64,000 bases of DNA from Variovorax paradoxus (GTDB lineage Bacteria > Pseudomonadota > Gammaproteobacteria > Burkholderiales > Burkholderiaceae_C), in NCBI RefSeq assembly GCF_000834655.1, contig NZ_JXQQ01000045.1, forward strand, positions 1 to 64,000, read 5' to 3'. Below, in pieces: positions 34,937 to 42,651 of the stretch. A program made the translations under genes and the position numbers. Numbering within the stretch: the first letter of the stretch is position 1; the number at the start of each line of letters is the position of its first letter. Below the pieces are notes generated by a model. It worked only from the letters and a program-made list of their open reading frames with translations. It searched no databases and was not told the DNA's origin.

Positions 34937-36001
34937 ATGCCGCTGTCTTTCTTCTCCAGCCCGCGCCTCGTGCGCTCGCTCGCTTCGCTGGGCGCCGCCG
35001 CAGGGTTGGCCCTGGTGGCCACTTGCGCCGCCGCTCAAGTGCCGGTCAAGCTCGTGCTCAACTGGAAATACGAAGGACCGCAGGCCTGGTTCTTCGTTGC
35101 CCAGGACAAGGGCTACTTCAAGGCCGAGGGCCTGGACGTCCAGATCGACCAGGGCGAGGGCTCCGCCGCCTCGATCCCGAAGGTGGCGGCCGGTGCTTAC
35201 CAGGCCGGCTTCGGCGACCTCAACGCGCTGATCGACCTGGCATCGAAGCGCCCGGCCGACGCGCCGGTGGCGGTCTACATGATCTACAACACGCCGCCCT
35301 TCACGCTCGTGGTGAAGCAGGACAGCCCCATCAAGGCGCCCAACGACCTGGAAGGCAAGACGATCGGCGGCCCCGCCAACGACGGCGCGCTGAAGCTGTT
35401 CCCGGCCTTCGCCAAGCTTGCCAAGGTCGATGCCGCCAAGGTGACCGTCACCAACATGGCGCCCAACCTGCGCGAGCAGATGCTCACCCGCGGGCAGATC
35501 GACGCCGCCTTCGGCTACGTGACCACCGTGAGCTTCAGCGCCAAGGCGATGGGGCTCGATCCGGCCAAGGACCTGCGCTTCATCCGCTATGGCGACCACG
35601 GAATGGACCTGTACTCCAACGCCGTGTTCTTCTCGCGCGCCTTCGCCAAGGCGAACCCCAAGGCGGTGCAAGGCTTCGTGAAGGCGCTGAACCGGGCGGT
35701 GAAGGAAGTCATCGCCGACCCGGACATGGGCATCGACCACGTCATGAAGCGCGAGCCGCTGCTCAAGCGCGAGGTCGAGAAGGAAAAGCTGTTCGCCACG
35801 CTGCGCAACGACATGAGCCACCCTGAAGTGGCCCGCATCGGCCTGGGCGACGTGGACGACGCGCGGCTGAAGAAGTCCATCGACATCGTGGTGGACGCCA
35901 ACCAGCTGCCGCGCACGCCGGCACCGGCCGAGGTGTTCGACCGCAGCTTCCTGCCCGCGCGCGCCGAGCGCCCCTCCAAGACATTGAACGAATCGAACTG
36001 A
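34937..36001 (+). CDS. NMT1/THI5-like ABC transporter binding protein 1
   Basis: A 354-residue receptor with a signal peptide (about residues 1-34, LALVATCAAAQ) and NMT1/THI5 core: LVLNWKYEGPQAWFFVAQDKG, IDQGEGSAASIPKVAAGAYQ, MIYNTPPFTLVVKQ and TNMAPNLREQML. Relatives bind pyrimidine-like ligands such as thiamine precursors. A clear paralogue (41553-42608) is encoded in the same operon, but only one ATPase and one permease. TAGGAG sits 10 bases ahead of the ATG. Confidence 0.9.
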   Translation: MPLSFFSSPRLVRSLASLGAAAGLALVATCAAAQVPVKLVLNWKYEGPQAWFFVAQDKGYFKAEGLDVQIDQGEGSAASIPKVAAGAYQAGFGDLNALIDLASKRPADAPVAVYMIYNTPPFTLVVKQDSPIKAPNDLEGKTIGGPANDGALKLFPAFAKLAKVDAAKVTVTNMAPNLREQMLTRGQIDAAFGYVTTVSFSAKAMGLDPAKDLRFIRYGDHGMDLYSNAVFFSRAFAKANPKAVQGFVKALNRAVKEVIADPDMGIDHVMKREPLLKREVEKEKLFATLRNDMSHPEVARIGLGDVDDARLKKSIDIVVDANQLPRTPAPAEVFDRSFLPARAERPSKTLNESN

Positions 36002-36015
36002 AAGCGAGAAACGAC

Positions 36016-36807
36016 ATGGACCTGCAACTCAAAGACAAGGTGGCGCTCATCACCGGCCCGGCCAAGGGCATGGGACGCGCCGTGACGCTGGCCTTCGCGC
36101 GCGAAGGCGCGAAGCTCGTACTGGCCGGGCGCGACACCGGCGCCATCGAACCCGTGGCCGCCGAAGCCCGCGCGCTCGGCGTGCAAGCCGTGGTGGTGCC
36201 CTGCGACCTGACCGCAGGCGCGCAGACCGAGGCCTTGGCCGCGCATGCGCTGGAGGCCTTCGGCCGCATCGACGTGCTGGTGAACGTGGCCGGCGGCTCG
36301 GGGCCCATCGGCAAGACCGGCTGGGAAACCACCACGGAGGAGTTCGACGAGATCGTGCAGCTCAACATGACCGGCTGCTTCAACACCATGCGCGCCGTGC
36401 TGCCCTCGATGATCGAACGCAGGAGCGGCAAGGTGGTGAACGTGGGCGGCACCTTCGGCATGCGCGGGCGCGCCGGCCGCATGGCGTACTCGGCCTCCAA
36501 GTGGGGCCTGCGCGGCATCACCAAGAGCTTTGCGCTGGAGGCCGGGCCGTACGGCATCAACGTGAACTGCGTGGCGCCCGGCATGGTCGACGGGCCGCGC
36601 TTTCGCGAGAAGGTGTGCGCCAACATGGCCGAGAAGCTGGGCATCACGCTGGAAGAAGCGATGACGCGGCACGCGGCCGACTACGCGCTGCGCCGCGTCT
36701 CCACCGATGCGGACGTGGCCAACGCCTGCCTCTTCATGGCGAGCGACGTGTCGCGCCAGATCACCGGTGTCGACCTGCCCGTCGATGGCGGCTGGGCGAT
36801 GCTCTGA
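36016..36807 (+). CDS. Short-chain dehydrogenase/reductase
   Basis: A 263-residue Rossmann enzyme: TGPAKGMG nucleotide motif near residues 15-22, NVAGG, catalytic Tyr-x3-Lys in MAYSASKWGLRGI, and the C-terminal ITGVDLPVDGGWAM. The acidic/basic residue after strand 2 (LAGRDTG) suggests NADP(H). It oxidises or reduces a hydroxyl or keto group, and its place before the hydantoinase-like gene suggests a step that prepares or finishes a cyclic ureide, by inference. Spacing to the next gene is 10 bases with a GAGGAGG ribosome site. Confidence 0.9.
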   Translation: MDLQLKDKVALITGPAKGMGRAVTLAFAREGAKLVLAGRDTGAIEPVAAEARALGVQAVVVPCDLTAGAQTEALAAHALEAFGRIDVLVNVAGGSGPIGKTGWETTTEEFDEIVQLNMTGCFNTMRAVLPSMIERRSGKVVNVGGTFGMRGRAGRMAYSASKWGLRGITKSFALEAGPYGINVNCVAPGMVDGPRFREKVCANMAEKLGITLEEAMTRHAADYALRRVSTDADVANACLFMASDVSRQITGVDLPVDGGWAML

Positions 36808-36817
36808 GGAGGCCACG

Positions 36818-38287
36818 ATGAAAGAAGTCGACCTCGTCATTCGCGGCGCGCGCGTCGTTTCCGCGGACCAGATCATCGAAGCCAGCGTGGCCATCGCCGG
36901 CGAGCACATCGTGGCCGTCGGCCATGACGACACCATGCCGCCAGCGCGCCAGGAGATGCGCGCGGACGGCCTCTACCTGCTGCCGGGCGCCATCGACAGC
37001 CATGTGCACTTTCGCGATCCCGGCTACCCGAACAAGGAAACCTGGAAGACCGGCTCGGCCGCTGCCGCCATGGGCGGCGTGACCACCGTGTTCGAGATGC
37101 CCAACACCAATCCGTCGACCGGCACCGTCGAGGCGCTGCGCATCAAGCAGAAGGCGGCCGAGTCGTCGTACTGCGACTTCGGCATCCACGGCCTGCTGGG
37201 CGACGACACGGTCGATCGGCTCGAAGAGCTGCTCGATGCGGGCGTCACCAGCTTCAAGGCCTTCGTCGGCAACACCTTCGGCAACCTGCCCGCGCCCACC
37301 GACGGTGCGCTGCTCGAAGGGTTCGAGACGCTCGCGCCGCTGGGCATCCGCACGGTGGTGCATGCGGAGAACTCGTCGATCCTGCAGCGCCGCCAGAAGA
37401 AGATGCAGGCGGCCGGCCGCATCGATGCCATGGCCCACCTGGCCGCGCGGCCGGCCGTGGCCGAGATCGAGGCCATCGGCCGCGTGCTCACGCTGGCCGA
37501 ATGGACCGGCGCGCGCGTGCACATCGCGCACCACAGCGCGGCCGATTCGCTCTTCCTGCTGCGCGAGGCCAAGCGCCGCGGCGTCGACGTGACGGCCGAG
37601 ACCTGCCCGCAGTACCTGCTGCTGAACACCGGCCACATGCTCAAGCTGGGCGGCGTGATGCGGCTGAACCCGCCGATCCGCGAGGCGCGCCACAACCAGC
37701 CGCTGTGGGACGCGCTGATGGACGGCACGCTCGACATGATCGCCACCGACCACGCGCCGCACACGCCGGAGGAGAAGACGCGCGAGAGCATCTGGGACTG
37801 CGACTGCGGCTTTCCGGGCGTCGAGACCCAGATGCCGCTGATGCTGACCGAGGTGAATCGCGCGCGCGCCACCCTGATGGACTACGTGCGCTGGAGCGCG
37901 GTGAACCCCGCCAAGGCCTGGGGGCTGTACGGCACCAAGGGCGTGATCGCACCGGGCGCGCACGCCGACATCGCGATCGTCGACATGCAGCGCTCGGGCA
38001 CGCTGTCGCAGAACAGGCTGCAGAGCATCAGCAAGATCTCGCCGTGGAACGGCCGCGCGGTGCAGGGCTACCCGCTGCACACGCTGCTGCGCGGGCGCTT
38101 CGTGATGCGCGAGGGCAAGCTGGTGACCGATGCGGTCGGCTGGGGGCGGTCGGTGAAGGGCGTGCAGAAAATGCCCGCTCCCAAGCCGCGCAACACCGAG
38201 CACTACAGCAGCGCGATCCTGCAGACGCCGTCCGGCGTGCCCGCGACGGCCGTGCCGGCAGGCGCGGTGGACTGGGACGCGGCATGA
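36818..38287 (+). CDS. Cyclic amidohydrolase (allantoinase / hydantoinase / dihydroorotase type)
   Basis: A 489-residue TIM-barrel enzyme with a complete binuclear metal site: His62 and His64 (DSHVHFRDPG), carboxylated Lys147 (TSFKAFVG), His182 (VVHAENSS), His238 (HIAHHSA) and Asp311 (IATDHAPH). It opens cyclic amides such as allantoin, hydantoins or dihydropyrimidines. Residues such as GGVTTVFEMPNTNPST are closer to allantoinase/dihydroorotase than to D-hydantoinase. The C-terminal 40 residues are a Pro-rich tail. It overlaps the atzD-like gene by ATGA, so the two ring-opening enzymes are co-expressed. Confidence 0.88.
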   Translation: MKEVDLVIRGARVVSADQIIEASVAIAGEHIVAVGHDDTMPPARQEMRADGLYLLPGAIDSHVHFRDPGYPNKETWKTGSAAAAMGGVTTVFEMPNTNPSTGTVEALRIKQKAAESSYCDFGIHGLLGDDTVDRLEELLDAGVTSFKAFVGNTFGNLPAPTDGALLEGFETLAPLGIRTVVHAENSSILQRRQKKMQAAGRIDAMAHLAARPAVAEIEAIGRVLTLAEWTGARVHIAHHSAADSLFLLREAKRRGVDVTAETCPQYLLLNTGHMLKLGGVMRLNPPIREARHNQPLWDALMDGTLDMIATDHAPHTPEEKTRESIWDCDCGFPGVETQMPLMLTEVNRARATLMDYVRWSAVNPAKAWGLYGTKGVIAPGAHADIAIVDMQRSGTLSQNRLQSISKISPWNGRAVQGYPLHTLLRGRFVMREGKLVTDAVGWGRSVKGVQKMPAPKPRNTEHYSSAILQTPSGVPATAVPAGAVDWDAA

Positions 38288-39432
38288 GCACCGCACGCGT
38301 GCAGCAGGTGCAGGTCTGGCGCATTCCGTGCAGCGGTCCGGGCGACCTGGGCGGCGTGAAGGCGCTGATCGATGCGGGCGAGATCGTCGCGGCCGACATC
38401 GTGGCCGTGATGGGCAAGACCGAAGGCAACGGCTGCGTCAACGACTTCACGCGCGAGTACGCATCGACGGCGTGGTGCCATCTGCTCGCCCCCGCGCTTG
38501 GCTGCACGCCCGAAGCGGTGCACGGGCGCGTGGCGCTGGTGATGTCGGGCGGCACCGAGGGTGTGCTGTCGCCGCACTTCACCGTGTTCGCGCGGCGCTG
38601 GGTGTCCGCTGCATCCGCCGTCCAGGGCAAGCGCATGGTGGTCGGAATCGGGCAGACGCGCGACTTCCTGCCGGAAGAAATGGGCCGCGCCGCGCAGATC
38701 GACGCCACCGCCGAAGCCGTCGCCGAGGCCATGCGCGATGCCGGTATCCGCAGCGCGGACGACGTGCACTTCGTGCAGGTCAAGTGTCCGCTGCTCACGT
38801 CGGGAAAGGTGTCGGCTGCGCTGGCGCGCGGCGCCTCGCCGGTCACCCACGACAGCTACGAATCGATGGGCTATTCGCGCGGTGCGTCGGCGCTCGGCGT
38901 GGCGGTCGCGCTCGGTGAAGTCGCACGCAGCGAGATCAGCGACGCCAGCGTGATGAGCGACTGGCGGCTGTTCTCCGCGCGCGCCTCGGCGTCGGCCGGC
39001 ATCGAGCTGGAGGGCAACGTCGTCATCGTGCTCGGCGAGGCGGAGGGCAGTGCGTCGGCGCTTCGCATCGCCCATGCGGTGATGCGCGATGCGATCGACG
39101 CCGAGAGCGTGCGTGCATTGCTGCGCAATGCTTTCGGCCTCGATGCGGAACGCGATGCACAGGCGCTGTCCGCGCGCCTCGTGAACCTGCTTGCGAAGGC
39201 CGAGGCCAGCCCCGACGGCCGCGTGCGCGAGGCCCGCCACACGATGCTCAACGACTCCGACATCCACTCGACCCGCCATGCGCGTGCCGTGGTGGGCGGC
39301 GTGCTGGCTTCGGTGGCCGGCCACACCGCGCTGTATGTGTCGGGCGGCGCCGAGCACCAGGGGCCCGCGGGCGGCGGGCCGGTGGCCGCGATCCTGCGGA
39401 TGGACGACGACACGGCTTTTTCTTCTTCTTGA
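38284..39432 (+). CDS. atzD: Ring-opening amidohydrolase, cyanuric acid amidohydrolase (AtzD/TrzD type)
   Basis: A 382-residue toblerol-fold enzyme that opens cyanuric acid to 1-carboxybiuret. All three Ser/Lys pairs are visible: Lys45 (VMGKTEGNGC) with Ser88 (VMSGGTEG), Lys167 (QVKCPLLT) with Ser237 (ASASAGIEL), and Lys305 (LLAKAEASPDG) with Ser353 (YVSGGAEHQGP). Long blocks (NGCVNDFTREYA, ESMGYSRGASALG, DSDIHSTRHARAV) match what I recall of AtzD. The family also contains barbiturase, which motifs alone do not exclude. It starts inside the hydantoinase stop codon. Confidence 0.9.
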   Translation: MSTARVQQVQVWRIPCSGPGDLGGVKALIDAGEIVAADIVAVMGKTEGNGCVNDFTREYASTAWCHLLAPALGCTPEAVHGRVALVMSGGTEGVLSPHFTVFARRWVSAASAVQGKRMVVGIGQTRDFLPEEMGRAAQIDATAEAVAEAMRDAGIRSADDVHFVQVKCPLLTSGKVSAALARGASPVTHDSYESMGYSRGASALGVAVALGEVARSEISDASVMSDWRLFSARASASAGIELEGNVVIVLGEAEGSASALRIAHAVMRDAIDAESVRALLRNAFGLDAERDAQALSARLVNLLAKAEASPDGRVREARHTMLNDSDIHSTRHARAVVGGVLASVAGHTALYVSGGAEHQGPAGGGPVAAILRMDDDTAFSSS

Positions 39433-39440
39433 AAGACCTC

Positions 39441-40337
39441 ATGGGCAACGCATTCATCCAACTGTCCGACGTGATGCTGCGCTACGGCGGCGGCACCATC
39501 GCCCTGGACCACACGACGCTGGACATCGACAAGGGCGACTTCGTCGCGCTCGTGGGCCCGAGCGGCTGCGGCAAGTCGACCATCCTGAAGCTGGTGGCGG
39601 GCCTGCTGCGGCCGAGCGCGGGCGCGGTGATCGCCGGCGGGCGCGAGGTGGGTGCGGCCGGCACCGTGGCTGCGGCGGGCGCGCATGCGTCGCCGGCGCC
39701 GCGCCTTCGCATCGGCCTGGCCTTCCAGAATCCGACCATGCTGCCGTGGCTCACGATCCGCGAGAACGTGATGATCCCGCTGAAGATCGTCGAGCCCTTC
39801 CGTCAGCACTACCGCAGCAAGAAGCGCGGTGAATACGCCGAACGCGCCGACGCGTTGCTCGCGCAGGTGGGCCTCAAGGGCTTCGGCGACAAGCGGCCGT
39901 GGCAGCTGTCGGGCGGCATGCTGCAGCGCGCCTCGTTGTGCCGCGCGCTGGTGCACGAGCCCGAGCTGCTGCTGCTCGACGAGCCCTTCGGCGCGCTCGA
40001 CCAGTTCACGCGCGAAGAGCTGTGGGACATCATGCAGACGCTCTGGATCGCCAAGCGGCCGACCGTGCTGCTGGTGACGCACGACCTGCGCGAATCCGCT
40101 TACCTGGCCAACCGCATCTGCGTGATGAGCGCGCGGCCGGGGCGCATTCTCGAGACGCGCGACGTGGGCTTCGCGCGGCCGCGCACGCTGGAGAGCAGCT
40201 ACGCGCCCGAGTTCGCGAGCCTGGTGCAGCAGTTGCGCATGCGCATCGCCGAGGCGCGCCGCGAGAGCGATGCCGTGCCGGCGGCGCCGGCATCGGCACC
40301 GACACAGGCGCACGCGCTCGAAGAGGTGGCCGCATGA
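39441..40337 (+). CDS. ABC transporter ATP-binding protein of the atzD operon
   Basis: A 298-residue ATPase with Walker A GPSGCGKST, Q-loop LAFQNPTMLPWLT, signature LSGGMLQRA, Walker B LLLLDEPFGALD and LLVTHDLRES. An Ala/Gly-rich insert (GAAGTVAAAGAHASPAP) sits between Walker A and the Q-loop, unusual for this family. ATG at 39441 is preferred; a TTG at 39429 overlapping the atzD stop is possible. It overlaps the permease gene by ATGA. Confidence 0.9.
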   Translation: MGNAFIQLSDVMLRYGGGTIALDHTTLDIDKGDFVALVGPSGCGKSTILKLVAGLLRPSAGAVIAGGREVGAAGTVAAAGAHASPAPRLRIGLAFQNPTMLPWLTIRENVMIPLKIVEPFRQHYRSKKRGEYAERADALLAQVGLKGFGDKRPWQLSGGMLQRASLCRALVHEPELLLLDEPFGALDQFTREELWDIMQTLWIAKRPTVLLVTHDLRESAYLANRICVMSARPGRILETRDVGFARPRTLESSYAPEFASLVQQLRMRIAEARRESDAVPAAPASAPTQAHALEEVAA

Positions 40338-41110
40338 TCGCGCCGCTCACCCGGCAACGCCTGCTGTCAGCGGGCGCACTGGTCGGCTTCTTCGTGCTGT
40401 GGGAGGTGGTCTGCCTGGCCTTCGGCGTGTCCGACCTGATCCTGCCGCGTCCGAGCCAGATCGCGCTGGTGCTTGTCCAGAAGATGCCGCTCCTGTGGCC
40501 GCACACCGTGCAGACGCTCTACACCACGCTGGCCGGCTTCGTGCTGGGGGTAGGCGCGGGCATCGTCATCGGCGTGGTGATCGGCTCGTCGAAGCTGGCC
40601 TACGACGTGACCTATCCGCTGCTGGTGGGCTTCTCCAGCATTCCGAAGGTGGCGGTGGTGCCGCTCTTCGTGGTGTGGTTCGGCGCGGGCACCGTGCCGG
40701 CGATCCTTACCTCGATGGTGATCAGCATCTTCCCGGTGGTGGTGAACGTGGCCACCGGCCTCGCGAGCACCGAGCCCGAGCTGGAAGACGTGCTGCGCGT
40801 GCTCGGCGCGAGGAAGCGCGACATCCTGTGGAACGTGGGGCTGCCGCGCGCGCTGCCTTATCTTTTCGCCTCGCTCAAGATCGCGATCACGCTCGCTTTC
40901 GTGGGCACTGTGCTGAGCGAAACCGTTGCAGCCAACCAGGGCATCGGCACGGTGATGATGATTGCCAGCGGCAACTTCGACGTGCCGATGGTGTTCGCCG
41001 GGCTCTTCCTGCTCGCGGCGATGGGCGTGGCGCTGTATGCCATTTCTTCGCTGGTCGAGCGGCGCACGACGGGCTGGGCCCAGCGCAAGACCGACATGGC
41101 GATGGCATGA
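40334..41110 (+). CDS. ABC transporter permease of the atzD operon
   Basis: A 258-residue BPD_transp_1 permease with about six helices and the EAA loop (LEDVLRVLGARKRDILWNVG then LPRALPYLF). It belongs to the SsuC/ThiX-like group that pairs with NMT1/THI5 receptors, two of which flank it. It starts at an ATGA overlap with the ATPase and ends with one into the DUF3830 gene. Confidence 0.92.
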   Translation: MIAPLTRQRLLSAGALVGFFVLWEVVCLAFGVSDLILPRPSQIALVLVQKMPLLWPHTVQTLYTTLAGFVLGVGAGIVIGVVIGSSKLAYDVTYPLLVGFSSIPKVAVVPLFVVWFGAGTVPAILTSMVISIFPVVVNVATGLASTEPELEDVLRVLGARKRDILWNVGLPRALPYLFASLKIAITLAFVGTVLSETVAANQGIGTVMMIASGNFDVPMVFAGLFLLAAMGVALYAISSLVERRTTGWAQRKTDMAMA

Positions 41111-41529
41111 ACGTCATGAACGATCTCATCCAGATCACCGCCGGTGGCCTGCGCTTCGTGGCGCAGATGCACCCCGACGCACCGCTCACCGTGGCGGCCT
41201 TTCGCAAGCTGCTGCCTTATCGCCAGAAATTGATCCACGTGCGCTGGAGCGGCGAAGGCTGCTGGGTGCCGATGGGCGATTTCCAGCTGGGCGTGGGCTT
41301 CGAGAACCACACCAGCCACCCCTCGGTGGGCGACATCCTGTTCTACCCCGGCGGCTACAGCGAGACCGAGATCATCCTGGCCTACGGCGCCTGCAGCTTC
41401 GCCAGCAAGATGGGCACGCTCGCGGGCAACCACTTCCTCACCATCGTCGAAGGGCGGGACCAGTTGCGCACGCTCGGCACCAAGGTGCTGTGGGAAGGCG
41501 CGCAGGACGTTCTCTTCGAAGCCATCTGA
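41107..41529 (+). CDS. DUF3830 family protein (cyclophilin-like fold)
   Basis: A 140-residue protein: IQITAGGLRFVAQMHPDAPL, VRWSGEGCWVPMGD, HPSVGDILFYPGGYSETEII and GNHFLTIVEG. DUF3830 members have a cyclophilin-like barrel and often sit in operons for cyclic ureide or amide breakdown; their role is not established. It begins in an ATGA overlap with the permease; the ATG at 41116 is an alternative. I infer an accessory or isomerase role for the transported compound. Confidence 0.85.
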   Translation: MNVMNDLIQITAGGLRFVAQMHPDAPLTVAAFRKLLPYRQKLIHVRWSGEGCWVPMGDFQLGVGFENHTSHPSVGDILFYPGGYSETEIILAYGACSFASKMGTLAGNHFLTIVEGRDQLRTLGTKVLWEGAQDVLFEAI

Positions 41530-41552
41530 TCTTCAACCCACGAAAGCCTCCC

Positions 41553-42608
41553 ATGTCCTCTCCAGTGTCCCGCCGCGCGGCGGTCGTCGCGGTGTCCGCC
41601 GCATTGGGCGCATCGCTCGCGGCGCTTCCGGTGCGCGAATCGCGCGCGCAGCCGCTCACGCCCATCAAGTTCGTCCTCGACTGGAAGCTTCAGGGCATCC
41701 ACGCCTGGTATTACCTGGCCGAAGACCGGGGCTACTTCGCGGCCGAGAAGCTCGCGGTGACGATCGACCAGGGCGACGGCTCCGCGGCCACCGTGACCAA
41801 GGTGATGGCCGGCGCCTACGACGCGGGCTTCGGCGACGTCAATGCGATCGTGCAGAACGCGGCCGCCAGGCCCGGTGCCGCGCCCGTGATGGTCTACATG
41901 ATCTACAACCGCGCGCCCTTCGCCCTCATAGTCAAGTCCGGCAGCCCCATCAGGACGCTGAAGGACCTGCAGGGCCGCACGCTGGGCTCGCCGGCCGGTG
42001 GCGCGGCATTGCGCATGTTCCCGCTGATGGCGGCCAGCAACGGCGTGGACGCGAGCAAGGTCAAGTGGACGAACATGGCGCCCAACCTTCAGGAGCAGAT
42101 GATGCTCAAGGACCATGTCGAAGGCTCGGCCGTGTTCTCCGTGACGAGCTACATGAACCTGGTGGCGCAGGGCGTGGACCCGGACAAGGACATCCGCTGG
42201 TTTCACTACGGCGACCACGGCGTCGACCTGTACGGCAACGGCGTGCTGGTGTCCCGCCAGTTCCTGAACGACAAGCCGCAGGCCGTGGCCGGGCTCGTGC
42301 GCGCCGTCAACAGGGGATTGCGCGACACCGTGGCCGACCCCGATGCGGCGATTGCCGCGCTGATGAAGCGCGAGCCGCTGCTCAACGCGGCGCTGGAGAA
42401 ACGGCGCCTGCTCTACACGCTTCGCACCGTGATGCTGACGCCCGAGGTCGCAGCCAGCGGCATGGGCGACGTGAGCGATGCGCGCATGGCGCGCGCCATC
42501 GGGCAGGTCAAGGAGGCGTTCGAACTGGCGAACGCACCTGCGGCTGGCGAGGTCTTCGACCGGCGCTTCCTGCCTCCGCTGGCGGAGCGCAAAATCGCCG
42601 CGCCGTAG
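41553..42608 (+). CDS. NMT1/THI5-like ABC transporter binding protein 2
   Basis: A 351-residue receptor with a twin-arginine-type leader (SRRAAVVAVSAALGASLAAL) and core segments FVLDWKLQGIHAWYYLAEDRG, IDQGDGSAATVTKVMAGAYD, MIYNRAPFALIVK and TNMAPNLQEQMM. It is a paralogue of the receptor at 34937, with the same motif order and end (AGEVFDRRFLPPLAER against AEVFDRSFLPARAER). The different export leader and diverged pocket region suggest a second ligand for the same permease. Confidence 0.9.
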   Translation: MSSPVSRRAAVVAVSAALGASLAALPVRESRAQPLTPIKFVLDWKLQGIHAWYYLAEDRGYFAAEKLAVTIDQGDGSAATVTKVMAGAYDAGFGDVNAIVQNAAARPGAAPVMVYMIYNRAPFALIVKSGSPIRTLKDLQGRTLGSPAGGAALRMFPLMAASNGVDASKVKWTNMAPNLQEQMMLKDHVEGSAVFSVTSYMNLVAQGVDPDKDIRWFHYGDHGVDLYGNGVLVSRQFLNDKPQAVAGLVRAVNRGLRDTVADPDAAIAALMKREPLLNAALEKRRLLYTLRTVMLTPEVAASGMGDVSDARMARAIGQVKEAFELANAPAAGEVFDRRFLPPLAERKIAAP

Positions 42609-42651
42609 GCCCAGCGACAGACATACACAACCCGACGACGAAAGAAACGCC

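Noticed and set aside
38284..39432. Calling the ring opener a barbiturase
   Set aside because: Barbiturase is in the same family, but the blocks I can compare fit AtzD better and atzG/E/H/F are nearby. Kept only as an alternative.
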